This document shows, one piece after another, positions 10,180-18,763 of a stretch of DNA of 64,000 bases. Below the pieces are notes generated by a model. It did not search any database, was not told the DNA's origin, and saw nothing but the letters and a program-made list of their open reading frames with translations. Each line of letters starts with the position of its first letter. The first letter of the stretch is position 1. The DNA lies in assembly GCA_017554305.1 (NCBI GenBank), contig JAFZIN010000013.1:124001-188000 (forward strand), given 5' to 3'. The translations under genes and the position numbers were made by a program. The stretch is from Bacteroidales bacterium. GTDB taxonomy: Bacteria; Bacteroidota; Bacteroidia; Bacteroidales; UBA932.

Positions 10180-11420
10180 AGAACAACCTCCTCTATCTTT
10201 CCAATTGAAAGTTCGTTATAAGGTCTTTCCACCCTAATGTAATTTCCTGTGTATCCGCCCATAAGAGAGCCGTTTCCGGTAACTTTTCCCTCAAAGAGAA
10301 CTTTTTGAACGCTTCCCTTAAAACGGTTACAGTATTCTGCATGCAACTCATTTGAGAGTTCCTCCAGTGCCTTAACTCTTTGCGTTTTAACGGATTCCGG
10401 CAGATGTCCATCCATCTTATAGGCAACGGTTCCCTCCCTTTTGGAGTATGGGAATATGTGAAGAAACGCCGGTTTGATGGAACGTATAAAGTTCAGTTCC
10501 TCATTAAACTCCTCCTCACTCTCACCAGGGAATCCGGCAATTACATCTATGCCAAAGAAAACATCTCCCATCTTCTCTCTTATGTACTCTATCTTGCTGC
10601 GGAACAGAGCAGTATCATACCTGCGCCTCATCCTCTTAAGCACCGTATCCGAACCGCTCTGAAGAGGAATATGGAAGTGCGGCTGGAACTTTTTGGAGGT
10701 GCTTATCCAATCTATCATCTCATCTGTAAGAAGGTTGGGTTCAATTGAAGAAATCCTGTAACGCTCAATCCCTTCCACTTTATCCAACTCCTTCAGAACA
10801 GGGAGCAATCCACCTTCATAGTCACCTATGTTTACGCCCGTTAGAACAATCTCCTTCACCCCTTTTGAGGCAATCTCCCTTGCCTGAGAGAGCAGTACAT
10901 CCACTGGAACGCTTCTGCTTCTTCCTCTGGCGTATGGAATTGCACAGTATGTGCAGAAATAGTTGCAGCCATCCTGAACCTTTAAAAACGAGCGGGTACG
11001 CTCTCCAAAGGAGCAGGCAGGGAATATAGACTCAACAACTGCATCACCTTTGTTTCCCCCCTCAAGCAACTGAACGGATTTAGGAAAAATACTCCCCTTC
11101 TCCTTCTGCCCGAATACGGCATTCACTCCCTCAATCTTCTCAACCTCATCTTTCTTAAGTTCTGCATAACAGCCCGTTACAACTATAACGGCAGATGGAT
11201 TGCGGCGGTGAATCTTACGTATTATGTTGCGGCATTTCTTATCTGAATGTTCTGTAACCGTACAGGTATTTACAACAAAGAGGTCTGCATTTGAATTTGC
11301 GGAAACCTCTGTAAAACCGGCCTTTACAAACTGCTGGGCAATAGCGCTGCTCTCTGCAAAGTTCAGTTTGCAGCCCAGCGTCACAACAGCAATGCTCCGT
11401 GTCTTACCCTCAGAACTCAC
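10176..11420 (-). CDS. mtaB: tRNA (N6-threonylcarbamoyladenosine-A37) methylthiotransferase MtaB
   Basis: A 414-residue radical-SAM protein. The N-terminal UPF0004 domain holds three cluster cysteines (GCKLN near residue 16, NTCTV and TGCYAE). The radical SAM motif CNYFCTYC follows, and a TRAM-like region ends the protein. The CKLN and TEHSDKKCRNIIRK residues place it with MtaB (YqeV) rather than MiaB. MtaB converts t6A37 into ms2t6A37 using two iron-sulfur clusters. The start codon is a GTG directly following the folB stop (TAAGTG), with no other Met candidate before the GCKLN motif. It is the third gene of an rsmI-folB-mtaB unit. It and tsaD act successively on the same tRNA base. Confidence 0.93.
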   Translation of the reverse strand: MSSEGKTRSIAVVTLGCKLNFAESSAIAQQFVKAGFTEVSANSNADLFVVNTCTVTEHSDKKCRNIIRKIHRRNPSAVIVVTGCYAELKKDEVEKIEGVNAVFGQKEKGSIFPKSVQLLEGGNKGDAVVESIFPACSFGERTRSFLKVQDGCNYFCTYCAIPYARGRSRSVPVDVLLSQAREIASKGVKEIVLTGVNIGDYEGGLLPVLKELDKVEGIERYRISSIEPNLLTDEMIDWISTSKKFQPHFHIPLQSGSDTVLKRMRRRYDTALFRSKIEYIREKMGDVFFGIDVIAGFPGESEEEFNEELNFIRSIKPAFLHIFPYSKREGTVAYKMDGHLPESVKTQRVKALEELSNELHAEYCNRFKGSVQKVLFEGKVTGNGSLMGGYTGNYIRVERPYNELSIGKIEEVVL

Positions 11421-11771
11421 TTATAACTCGTATGTTACGCTAGATGCGTAGAGTTTTCCTCCCAGCGGAGGATTCAGTTTATCTACAGTAACCTTAGCCT
11501 TCTCAACCGTAGGAAATTTCTCCTTAACCGCACTCACAATTCTCTTTGCCACATTCTCAAGCAGAGCAGAAGGCTTCTCCATCTCACTCTTTACAATATC
11601 ATAAAGATCCTGATAATTAACAGCCTGCTCAATATTGTCACTCTCTGCAGCCCCGGAGAAATCACCCTCAACGCAAAGATTCACCACAAAGCGGTTTCCT
11701 ACAACCCTCTCCTGGCTAAAACAGCCGTGATAGGCGTAGAACTCCATATCTTTTAACTCTATCTTATACAT
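11421..11771 (-). CDS. folB: Dihydroneopterin aldolase FolB
   Basis: A 116-residue folate enzyme from the ATG at 11771 (MYKIELKDMEFYAYHGC). It carries the conserved AYHGCF...E and later VTVDKLNPPLG segments, which hold the catalytic lysine and tyrosine. FolB cleaves 7,8-dihydroneopterin to 6-hydroxymethyl-dihydropterin and glycolaldehyde. The start is 2 bp after the rsmI-like stop codon, and an alternative in-frame start nine codons upstream would overlap rsmI and has no homologous residues. The downstream mtaB GTG abuts its stop codon. Confidence 0.9.
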   Translation of the reverse strand: MYKIELKDMEFYAYHGCFSQERVVGNRFVVNLCVEGDFSGAAESDNIEQAVNYQDLYDIVKSEMEKPSALLENVAKRIVSAVKEKFPTVEKAKVTVDKLNPPLGGKLYASSVTYEL

Positions 11772-11773
11772 AA

Positions 11774-12481
11774 TCAACCAAGTAAAATGAAGACGCAAGG
11801 TCTTTTACCAATCTTTATACCACTTTTTTTCCACATCCCGATAGATTTTGTCTTAATAAATTCGCTCGGAAGTGAGATGTCTGCGGCAATGGTAAGCATT
11901 GTGTTTGAGGAACATACCTCCAGGAAAGATGAAAGCAGAGAATCGTTTCGGTAAGGCGTTTCAATGAATAACTGGCTCTGATTCAGTTTTTTGGAGAGCG
12001 CCTCCAACTGACGGATTTTTGCCCTTCTGGCCTCCTCCTTTATTGGAAGGTAGCCGTTGAATGCAAAGTTCTGCCCCTGTAATCCGCTGGCCATCAGAGC
12101 CATCATCAAAGAGGAAGGACCAACCAGAGGAATCACCTGAATATCTTCCGCATGGGCTGCAGCAACCAGAATTGCACCCGGGTCTGCAACCGCAGGAAGC
12201 CCCGCCTCAGAGATAAGCCCTACGTCATTACCCTCCTTAAGAAGAGAGACATAGCCGGCCGCCGTTTTAGGGTCTGTATGTTCGTTCAGCTCGTAAAAAT
12301 TGAGCTGCTCTATTTTTCCCTTGAGTCCGCACCTGGAGAGAAAGCGCCTTGCGGTTGTAATCTCCTCAACCACAAAATGTTTTACGGTCTCCATTATATA
12401 AATATTGAGAGCCGGTACGCTGTCCGTAACAGGGCTCTCTCCCAGCGGAGAGGGAATCAGATATAGTTTACCTTTTGACAT
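11774..12481 (-). CDS. rsmI: RsmI-like tetrapyrrole-methylase-fold SAM methyltransferase
   Basis: A 235-residue protein opening with KGKLYLIPSPLGESPV, the typical N-terminal strand of the RsmI family. SEAGLPAVADPG and VPLVGPSSLMMALMASG form the SAM-binding loops. RsmI 2'-O-methylates C1402 of 16S rRNA. Many Bacteroidetes carry a second, shorter relative of uncertain target, and this protein may be that paralogue. The start is the ATG at 12481; an in-frame GTG two codons upstream falls within the promoter region. The ATG follows the -7 box by only 5 nt, so the mRNA is probably leaderless. It heads the rsmI-folB-mtaB unit. Confidence 0.85.
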   Translation of the reverse strand: MSKGKLYLIPSPLGESPVTDSVPALNIYIMETVKHFVVEEITTARRFLSRCGLKGKIEQLNFYELNEHTDPKTAAGYVSLLKEGNDVGLISEAGLPAVADPGAILVAAAHAEDIQVIPLVGPSSLMMALMASGLQGQNFAFNGYLPIKEEARRAKIRQLEALSKKLNQSQLFIETPYRNDSLLSSFLEVCSSNTMLTIAADISLPSEFIKTKSIGMWKKSGIKIGKRPCVFILLG

Positions 12482-12486
12482 CGGCA

Positions 12487-12494
12487 CAAAGATA
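12487..12494 (-). promoter_or_regulatory. -7 promoter box for rsmI-folB-mtaB
   Basis: TATCTTTG on the minus strand matches TAnnTTTG. The gap to the ATG at 12481 is 5 nt, the same distance that separates the box from the RNA start in the SRP and RNase P RNA genes here, implying a leaderless transcript. Confidence 0.65.
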
Positions 12495-12506
12495 GATTTA
12501 ATTTCA

Positions 12507-12514
12507 TAATTTTA
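12507..12514 (+). promoter_or_regulatory. Possible -7 box (TAATTTTA) for the PhnP-like gene
   Basis: TAATTTTA differs from TAnnTTTG at the last base only. It lies 4 nt before the ATG at 12519 and exactly 12 bp from the opposing rsmI box, the same geometry as other divergent pairs here. Confidence 0.4.
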
Positions 12515-12518
12515 CATT

Positions 12519-13310
12519 ATGAAGAATTCAATCACATTCCTCGGAACCGGAACCTCTACGGGCGTCCCAATGATTGGGTGTCACTGCTCCGTATGCTCTT
12601 CAGATGATCCCAGAGATAAGAGACTGAGGACCTCCGCCCTTGTGGAATATGACGGTCTTAAGTTACTTATAGATTGCGGGCCGGACTTCAGAACCCAGGC
12701 TCTCACCCACTCCATAGAGAACTTTGATGCCATTCTTTTAACCCACCAGCATAAAGACCACACCGGCGGTTTGGATGATATAAGAGCGCTCAACTACATC
12801 TGCCGCAAATCTTTCCCTATCTACTGTGAAAACAGGGTCTTAAACGGGCTTAAAAGAGAGTATGACTACGTATTCTCACCCAACCCCTACCCCGGAATTC
12901 CGCAGTTTGATATCCATATCATAGATGAGAATCCTTTCCAGATTGAGGGCCATACAATCGTACCTATCAGGGCAATGCACGCCTCTCTCCCAATTCTTGG
13001 ATTCCGTTTTGGCGCTCTGGCCTATATTACGGATGCCAGCAGTATAAGTGACAAGGAGATAGAAAAGCTCAAAGGGCTCAACGTGTTGGTAGTAAGTGCT
13101 GTAAGAAGAACAAAACATCCTTCTCATCTATCGCTGAGGCAAGCAGTGGAACTGGCTGTTACGGTGGGAGCAAAAGAGAGCTACATAACTCACATTTCTC
13201 ACCAAATGGCAGAAGATGAGAGGAATATAAAGGGCAGGCACGCAGATCTTATGAAGGAGATGCCTTACGGAGTCTCCATTGCGTATGACGGTCTTAAAGT
13301 AGAATTCTGA
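12519..13310 (+). CDS. PhnP-like MBL-fold metallo-hydrolase
   Basis: A 263-residue metallo-beta-lactamase-fold enzyme. It opens with FLGTGTSTGVPMIGCHCSVCSS, where the GC.C..C cysteines resemble the structural zinc site of PhnP. The catalytic THQHKDH dinuclear-metal motif follows at about residues 75-81, with GLDDIRAL after it. PhnP hydrolyses cyclic ribose phosphates in phosphonate breakdown, but no phn genes are present, so the substrate here is open. Bacteroidetes commonly carry such a gene as a general phosphodiesterase. It converges on cdd with no intergenic base. Its ATG follows a possible -7 box by 4 nt. Confidence 0.8.
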   Translation: MKNSITFLGTGTSTGVPMIGCHCSVCSSDDPRDKRLRTSALVEYDGLKLLIDCGPDFRTQALTHSIENFDAILLTHQHKDHTGGLDDIRALNYICRKSFPIYCENRVLNGLKREYDYVFSPNPYPGIPQFDIHIIDENPFQIEGHTIVPIRAMHASLPILGFRFGALAYITDASSISDKEIEKLKGLNVLVVSAVRRTKHPSHLSLRQAVELAVTVGAKESYITHISHQMAEDERNIKGRHADLMKEMPYGVSIAYDGLKVEF

Positions 13311-13784
13311 TTACTTTAAGTTATTGAAAGAGAAAGGAATCAGATCATTGATTGAGTTAATCACCTCAATCTTTTTGGCAGAACCCAAAATTACCTTAAT
13401 TGGAACGCCTCCCCTCTTTTGTGCGTCCAGCATAACCTGTATGCAGGCGCCGCAAGGACGGGTTGGAGTCTCTGTAAGGCGTCTGCCTCTCTTGGCGGCA
13501 ATGGCAATGCTCTCAATAGCCACACCCGGAAAGTGTGAGAGGGCGTAAAACAATGCAATTCTCTCTGCGCAAAGGCCTGAAGGAAAGGCCTCGTTCTCCT
13601 GATTTGCAGCCTTAACTATCTCACCGTTAGCAAGTCTGAGAGCCGCACCCACATGAAAGTTAGAAAAAGGAGAGTATGAAAGAGAGCAGGCAGAAACCGC
13701 CTCTTTTAGCAGTTGCGCATCTTGTTTGGATAACTGATCCTTAGATGTGAACTCCTCATATTCAATAGTTATTTTTTTCTTCAT
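13311..13784 (-). CDS. cdd: Cytidine deaminase
   Basis: A 157-residue pyrimidine-salvage enzyme that converts cytidine and deoxycytidine to uridine forms. It shows FHVGAALRL (substrate loop), CAERIALF (zinc Cys and proton-shuttling Glu) and PCGACIQV (two more zinc Cys), the full zinc deaminase signature. The start is the ATG at 13784. An in-frame TTG three codons upstream falls inside the -7 box and is rejected. The ATG sits 6 nt after the box, suggesting a leaderless mRNA. The length is typical for homotetrameric bacterial Cdd with a slightly extended N-terminus. Confidence 0.93.
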   Translation of the reverse strand: MKKKITIEYEEFTSKDQLSKQDAQLLKEAVSACSLSYSPFSNFHVGAALRLANGEIVKAANQENEAFPSGLCAERIALFYALSHFPGVAIESIAIAAKRGRRLTETPTRPCGACIQVMLDAQKRGGVPIKVILGSAKKIEVINSINDLIPFSFNNLK

Positions 13785-13790
13785 ACAGTA

Positions 13791-13798
13791 CAAATTTA
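13791..13798 (-). promoter_or_regulatory. -7 promoter box for cdd
   Basis: TAAATTTG on the minus strand, a full consensus match. Only 2 bp separate it from the identical box for mltG on the other strand, making an 18-bp near-perfect inverted repeat (13791-13808). Confidence 0.7.
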
Positions 13799-13800
13799 AC

Positions 13801-13808
13801 TAAATTTG
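13801..13808 (+). promoter_or_regulatory. -7 promoter box for mltG
   Basis: TAAATTTG, a full consensus match, followed 16 nt later by the mltG ATG. It is the mirror image of the cdd box. Confidence 0.7.
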
Positions 13809-13824
13809 TCTATCGGAGATTGAA

Positions 13825-14892
13825 ATGAGAAAAAATATGAGCAATAAAAAGAGAAAAGGAGGAAAATCAATCCTCGCAATCATCATCCTGGCAGTTATTT
13901 GCCTTGCAGGATACAACGCCTTCAAATACTTTGAGAAACACCGTAAGAACGTGGTGGGAAAGAGCACGCTCTACATCAGACCGGGCACAGATTTCCAAAC
14001 ACTTATGGACACCCTCTCCGGCAGGCTTATAAACCTTAAATCTTTCATAAAGATTGCGGAGAAGGAGCAGCTCCCTTCTCAGATTCATCCGGGCCGTTAC
14101 GTTATAGATTCCACAATGAGTAACATCCAACTGGTCAGAAACTTAAAGTACGGCTACCAATCTCCTCTGATGGTCTCCATAAACGGCCGCATCCGCACCT
14201 CAAAACAATTGGCCGCAAAACTTGGCAAGAGACTCTGCGCAGATTCCGCAGAATTTATGGAGGCATTTAAAGACAACAACTTCCTAAAGAGCCTGGAGAC
14301 AGATACTTCCAATCTGCTATCTCTCATAATTCCGGAGAGTTACGAGTTCTACTGGACGGTAACTCCTAAAGAGTTCCTCCAGAGGATGAAAAAGGAGAGA
14401 GACAAGTTCTGGACTCCGGAGCGTATCCAGCAGGCCAGAGAGCTTAAACTTACTCCTAACCAGGTTTCCGTTCTGGCCTCCATCGTTTACGGAGAGAGCA
14501 ACTATGTGCCTGAGTATCCAAAGATTGCAAGCGTCTACCTTAACCGCCTCAACAAGGGCTGGAAACTCTGTGCAGATCCTACCGTTGTCTATGCCACCGG
14601 AGATTTCACCCTTAAGAGAGTTCTAAAAAAGCATCTGGAGACAGATTCTCCATACAACACCTATAAGGTGTACGGACTCCCTCCGGGCCCAATTATGATA
14701 CCTACCAAAGATTGTATAGACGGCGTTCTAAACTCTGATAAGACAGACTATTACTACTTCTGCGCTAGCCCTTCTTTCAACGGCACCCACCGTTTTGCAC
14801 GCACAGAGAGGGAGCACTTTGCCAACGCAGCGGCCTACAGAAAGGGCTATGATTCTCTTATGAGGGCCAAAGCAAAGGCAAACGGAGTATAA
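13825..14892 (+). CDS. mltG: Endolytic peptidoglycan transglycosylase MltG
   Basis: A 355-residue inner-membrane protein. A basic N-terminus is followed by one membrane segment (about residues 16-33), a LysM-like region, and the YceG catalytic domain with VYGESNYVPEYPKIASVYLNRL (catalytic Glu) and LCADPTVVYATG. MltG cleaves nascent glycan strands and sets their length during elongation. An upstream ATG is used; a second Met four codons later is an alternative. It stands alone between its own -7 box and the SRP RNA gene. Confidence 0.93.
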   Translation: MRKNMSNKKRKGGKSILAIIILAVICLAGYNAFKYFEKHRKNVVGKSTLYIRPGTDFQTLMDTLSGRLINLKSFIKIAEKEQLPSQIHPGRYVIDSTMSNIQLVRNLKYGYQSPLMVSINGRIRTSKQLAAKLGKRLCADSAEFMEAFKDNNFLKSLETDTSNLLSLIIPESYEFYWTVTPKEFLQRMKKERDKFWTPERIQQARELKLTPNQVSVLASIVYGESNYVPEYPKIASVYLNRLNKGWKLCADPTVVYATGDFTLKRVLKKHLETDSPYNTYKVYGLPPGPIMIPTKDCIDGVLNSDKTDYYYFCASPSFNGTHRFARTEREHFANAAAYRKGYDSLMRAKAKANGV

Positions 14893-14908
14893 AAGAGAAA
14901 AAATTGTC

Positions 14909-14916
14909 TATATTTG
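14909..14916 (+). promoter_or_regulatory. -7 promoter box for SRP RNA
   Basis: TATATTTG, a full match. The first base of the SRP RNA closing stem lies 5 nt downstream, which calibrates box-to-start distance in this genome. Confidence 0.75.
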
Positions 14917-14920
14917 CAGC

Positions 14921-15019
14921 GGGGTAAGTCATATACGACCAGCTCCTTCAAAACTCCCCCAGGGCCGGAAGGCAGCAAGGGTATGAGGTTGTAGCGGTGC
15001 GATATATTAAGCTTGCCCC
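14921..15019 (+). ncRNA. ffs: Signal recognition particle RNA, small bacterial type (4.5S)
   Basis: A 99-nt RNA. The conserved Ffh-binding domain is present, with CAGGCCGGAAGGCAGCA-like residues around 14961-14980 (here CCAGGGCCGGAAGGCAGC), including the GGAA tetraloop and the asymmetric internal loop. The ends GGGGTAAG and CTTGCCCC pair over 8 bp, defining the boundaries. It forms the SRP with Ffh for cotranslational membrane targeting. A run of six T follows directly, so the terminal helix acts as part of the terminator. Confidence 0.93.
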
Positions 15020-15025
15020 TTTTTT
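15012..15025 (+). terminator. Intrinsic terminator of SRP RNA
   Basis: The GC-rich closing helix of the SRP RNA ends in CCCC and is followed at once by TTTTTT (15020-15025). Confidence 0.6.
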
Positions 15026-15073
15026 GTGCACTAACGTCAAGTATAACTGTTTAATTACTAGCCTATTAACTGA

Positions 15074-16279
15074 ATGAAAATAATTGTAGGACTGAGCGGA
15101 GGAGTAGATTCCAGTGTTGCAGCCCTCCTGCTTAAGCAGCAGGGCTGTGATGTTGAGGCTATGTATATGCAGAACTGGCATGATATCACCGGCACCCTTC
15201 ACGGAGAGTGCGAGTGGGAGGAGGAAAAGGTTGTGGCAGAGATGGTTGCAAAACAGATTGGGATACCCTTCCACTTTGTAGATTTAAGTGATGACTACCG
15301 CAACCAGGTGGTAGACTATATGTTCAGCGAGTATGCCGCCGGCCGCACCCCAAACCCGGATGTAATGTGCAACAGCAAAATTAAGTTTGCCTCCTTCCTA
15401 AAAAAGGTGGAAGAGCTTGGAGGTGATATGGTTGCAACGGGCCACTACTGTAAAAAGGAGACAATAACCGTTAACGGAAAAGAAGTTTACAGAATACTTG
15501 CCGGAGACGACCCTAACAAAGACCAGAGCTATTTTCTCTGCCAATTAACTCAGTCTCAGTTAAAAAAGGCTCTCTTCCCGATAGGACATCTTACTAAACC
15601 CCAGGTGCGGGAAATTGCCCGCAAGTACAATTTACCCTCTGCAGAGAAGAAAGATTCACAGGGCATCTGCTTTGTTGGCAAGGTAGATCTGCCGGTTTTC
15701 CTCCAGCAGAAACTTAAGGCCAAAGAGGGAAACGTAGTTGAAATTTTTAAGGAGGATTATCCTGCAATTAAGCAAAGAGCAGATAAAGAGGCGGTTGCAA
15801 AGGATACCACAGGAGAGGATCTCTTCAGAGAGTGTCTGCCTGTTACCTATCTTCCAGAGGATGGGAAAGTTATAGGAAAACACATAGGTGTTCAGTACTA
15901 CACCATAGGGCAGCGTCACGGCCTCAAAATTGGCGGCCACCAGGGCTCAATCTTTATAATCTCAACAGATACCGCCACCAATACCATCTATGTGGGAGAG
16001 GGCAAGGAGCATCCTGGTCTCTTCCGCAACGGTCTTATAATCAAGCCGGAAGAGATTCATTGGATAAGAGAGGATCTTAAGATGAAGGAGGGAGAAGAGA
16101 GAGAGTATCTTGTGCGCATCCGTTACCGCCAGCCTCTTCAGAAGGCCACACTAAAGATGAGAAAAGAGGGAATGTTCATCCTCTTTGAGAAGCCTCAAAG
16201 GGGAATAACTCCGGGGCAGTTTGCCGCCTGGTATGAAAAAGAGGGTGAGATGCTGGGCAGCGGTCCAATCAATCAGTAG
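15074..16279 (+). CDS. mnmA: tRNA-specific 2-thiouridylase MnmA
   Basis: A 401-residue enzyme. The PP-loop GLSGGVDSSVAALLL lies at residues 6-20. The catalytic cysteines are in NPDVMCNSKIKF (about residue 98) and GICFVG (about residue 200). C-terminal beta domains follow. MnmA activates U34 of Glu, Gln and Lys tRNAs with ATP and inserts sulfur delivered as a persulfide. The length is slightly above the E. coli protein (368), from inserts in the central domain. It lies 54 bp after the SRP RNA; no clear -7 box is seen in between, so the promoter is uncertain. It converges on ctp with a 1-bp gap. Confidence 0.95.
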   Translation: MKIIVGLSGGVDSSVAALLLKQQGCDVEAMYMQNWHDITGTLHGECEWEEEKVVAEMVAKQIGIPFHFVDLSDDYRNQVVDYMFSEYAAGRTPNPDVMCNSKIKFASFLKKVEELGGDMVATGHYCKKETITVNGKEVYRILAGDDPNKDQSYFLCQLTQSQLKKALFPIGHLTKPQVREIARKYNLPSAEKKDSQGICFVGKVDLPVFLQQKLKAKEGNVVEIFKEDYPAIKQRADKEAVAKDTTGEDLFRECLPVTYLPEDGKVIGKHIGVQYYTIGQRHGLKIGGHQGSIFIISTDTATNTIYVGEGKEHPGLFRNGLIIKPEEIHWIREDLKMKEGEEREYLVRIRYRQPLQKATLKMRKEGMFILFEKPQRGITPGQFAAWYEKEGEMLGSGPINQ

Positions 16280-16280
16280 C

Positions 16281-17933
16281 CTACAAATCCTTGTCAGACA
16301 ACTTCATAATGGCGCGCTGCACCTCTTTGTCTGTTATATTGTCATAACGGATGTAGTAGTCCAATCCGTACAGATTGCGTACAATCAGCCCTTTAAGCAT
16401 AGATTTAAGTTCCCCTCCGCTTTTTGCAAGCTCCTCATCTGTGAACTTAACGCCCTTATCCTCTGCATATTTTAGGAACTCCTTAAGATAAGCCTCTGAT
16501 ACTTTAAAACTCTCCACAAACTTGCGGAAGACCTTGTCATTCTGCTCCTTCTGCTGAGCTGCGGAGAAGAGTCCGTACTTCTTCTCAAACTCCTTGCGGT
16601 GAGAGTCTGCATAAATGCTTACAAAGTCTGAGAGTATTCCCCTATTTACCGCAGCTATGTAACTCTTTGAGTAGTAAGATGTATCCAGCGGTATGTAGAT
16701 ATCCGGAATAATTCCTCCGCCGCCGTAAACGGTCCTTCCTAACTTCAAAGTCTTGAACTTCAATGAGTCATTAATCTTTATGCTGTCCAAATTGAACTGC
16801 TCCCCGTTTGCAAATCTCTCATAGAAATTGCGGTAGTACTCCATTGCCTTTCCCATCTCATACGGAGACTGAATAACACGTCCGCTCGGAGTGTGATAGC
16901 GTGCAACAGTAACTCTTATTCTGGCTCCGTCCTGCAGCGGATACTCCTGCTGGACAAGCCCTTTGCCAAAGGAGCGGCGTCCTATTACGGTACCTCTGTC
17001 CCAATCCTGAACCGCACCCGCTACAATCTCGCTGGCAGATGCAGAGTTCTCATCTATAAGCACAACCAGCGGAACGCTCTGGAGTTTACCGGTTCCGTCT
17101 GCCAGATCATCCGTTCTGCTAACAGCCCTTCCCTCCGTGTAAAGAATAAGCTGATCCTTCTGAAGGAACTCATTTACAATGCGTAACGCAGCAGAAAGGT
17201 ATCCGCCACCGTTACCCCTCAAATCCAAAATGAGACCGTTCTTAACGGAGCCTCCCAGAACCGGATTCATTATCTCCTCGTATGTCTCTGCACCAAAGTT
17301 ACTTACGCGCACATACATAATACCGTCTGCAATCTGGTAAGCGGAAGTTACGGTGTTCAGAGGAATCTTGTCTCTGGTAATTACCAGTTCTGTTTCACCC
17401 TTTACACCCCTTCTAATAATTCCAACCTTTACCTTGGTTCCCTTATCTCCTCTAAGCAGTTTAAGAACCTTTGTCTGAGTAAGGCCTGTTCCGCTAACTA
17501 CTTTATCATCAACGCGGTTTATCTTGTCTCCCGCACGCAGCCCCACCTTCTCTGACGGCCCTCCTGGTATTACGCTCTGAACCGTAAGAGTATCTCTTAT
17601 TATTGCATACTCAATTCCTATTCCCTCAAACTTTCCAATCAGAGGCTCCTCCATCTCCTTAACGTCTTTTGCAGAGATATATGAAGAGTGCGGATCCAAC
17701 TCCTGCATTGCGGCTATCATAACCTCCTCTGAAAGTTTCTCAATATTAATGGTATCCACGTATGCGTTTCCCAAAACGTAGAGAATCTGTTTGAACTTGG
17801 CAGCCTGAATGTTAAGAGCGGGAGAACTGTAATTCAAACTCTGTTTAACTTTAGGCTGTTTAAGGTAACTCTGCCCCAAAAGAGATACGGGAAGCAGAGA
17901 AAAGAGCAATAAGAAGATGTAGATTTTTCTCAT
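16281..17933 (-). CDS. ctpA: S41-family C-terminal processing peptidase (Ctp/Prc)
   Basis: A 550-residue exported serine protease. Residues 1-22 form a signal peptide ending in a GQS-like site. A PDZ domain follows (about 85-165, with EGIGIEYAI and VGLRAGDKINRV). The S41 catalytic domain has DENSASASEIVAGAVQDW (nucleophile Ser) and RSFGKGLVQ (Lys of the Ser-Lys dyad). Ctps degrade or trim proteins recognised by their C-terminus. It is the last gene of rpsA-rnz-ctp; its ATG overlaps the rnz stop (ATGA). The C-terminal part of about 150 residues is extended compared with short Ctps, as is common in Bacteroidetes. Confidence 0.92.
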   Translation of the reverse strand: MRKIYIFLLLFSLLPVSLLGQSYLKQPKVKQSLNYSSPALNIQAAKFKQILYVLGNAYVDTINIEKLSEEVMIAAMQELDPHSSYISAKDVKEMEEPLIGKFEGIGIEYAIIRDTLTVQSVIPGGPSEKVGLRAGDKINRVDDKVVSGTGLTQTKVLKLLRGDKGTKVKVGIIRRGVKGETELVITRDKIPLNTVTSAYQIADGIMYVRVSNFGAETYEEIMNPVLGGSVKNGLILDLRGNGGGYLSAALRIVNEFLQKDQLILYTEGRAVSRTDDLADGTGKLQSVPLVVLIDENSASASEIVAGAVQDWDRGTVIGRRSFGKGLVQQEYPLQDGARIRVTVARYHTPSGRVIQSPYEMGKAMEYYRNFYERFANGEQFNLDSIKINDSLKFKTLKLGRTVYGGGGIIPDIYIPLDTSYYSKSYIAAVNRGILSDFVSIYADSHRKEFEKKYGLFSAAQQKEQNDKVFRKFVESFKVSEAYLKEFLKYAEDKGVKFTDEELAKSGGELKSMLKGLIVRNLYGLDYYIRYDNITDKEVQRAIMKLSDKDL

Positions 17934-18763
17934 TTTATTTGATTTACGCGTATTTTGGGTACATCAAATTTCATACCCTCTTCTGCAAGATATGTCTCCG
18001 CAAAGATATTTCTAGCCTCCTGCAGAAGCAAATCCAAATTTTTATATCTGGATGAAAAATGGCCCAGCACCAACTTTTGAGCGCCCGCCTCAACTGCAAC
18101 TCTTGCAGCATCTTCACTTGTGGAGTGGGCGGTTGTTCTGGAAAGTGCCTTTAAATCAGAGGCGTATGTAGCCTCATGATAGATAAGGTCTGCCCCTTTT
18201 ATCCAACCCGCCAGCTGAGGGAACGGAGCAGTATCTGTGCAGTATGCAAAAGCCCTTGGTTTGAAAGGAATATAGTTCTCTATATTTGGCTTTATAACCC
18301 TCTCTTTTTCCTTAAAAAGATAGCCGTAGGTCTCTACCCTGTGACGCAGAGGAAAGGCGTAAACTTCCAGGTTTTTAAAGCTCTCCAAAAGCAGAGGCTC
18401 ACTGCATTTTACCTTATGGATAACTATCTCATATCTAACCTTTCCAAACTCCCTGTAGAAGGTATCAACCATACTTTCAATATCTCCCGGAGCGTAGATA
18501 TGCAGAGCGGATGCCCTACCCACCATATCCATAGTTGAGAGCAGGCCGTAGAGTCCGAATACGTGGTCTCCGTGGAGGTGAGAAATGAAGATGTTATCTA
18601 TTCTGGAGAAGGGCAGTTTGTACTTGGCCAGAAGCATCTGAGCTCCCTCTCCGCAATCAATTAAAAACAAGCGCCCACCCACGGTGAGTGAGTGAGCACT
18701 TGGATATCTGCCGGTTGTAGGGCGGGCAGATGCCGTCCCTAATGTAGTCAGAGAAAAATCCAC
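17930..18763 (-). CDS. rnz: Ribonuclease Z
   Basis: A 277-residue tRNA 3'-processing endonuclease. The N-terminal strand LTTLGTASARPTTGRYPSA is the RNase Z signature, ISHLHGDHVFGL gives the metal site, and later DTAPFP and LGHFSSRYK provide further ligands. It cleaves tRNA precursors after the discriminator base. The start is a GTG that overlaps the rpsA stop by one base (TAGTG). No upstream or downstream ATG fits better, because the conserved strand begins two residues later. The coupling to rpsA suggests translational coupling. The stop overlaps the ctp start by 4 nt. Confidence 0.94.
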   Translation of the reverse strand: MDFSLTTLGTASARPTTGRYPSAHSLTVGGRLFLIDCGEGAQMLLAKYKLPFSRIDNIFISHLHGDHVFGLYGLLSTMDMVGRASALHIYAPGDIESMVDTFYREFGKVRYEIVIHKVKCSEPLLLESFKNLEVYAFPLRHRVETYGYLFKEKERVIKPNIENYIPFKPRAFAYCTDTAPFPQLAGWIKGADLIYHEATYASDLKALSRTTAHSTSEDAARVAVEAGAQKLVLGHFSSRYKNLDLLLQEARNIFAETYLAEEGMKFDVPKIRVNQIK

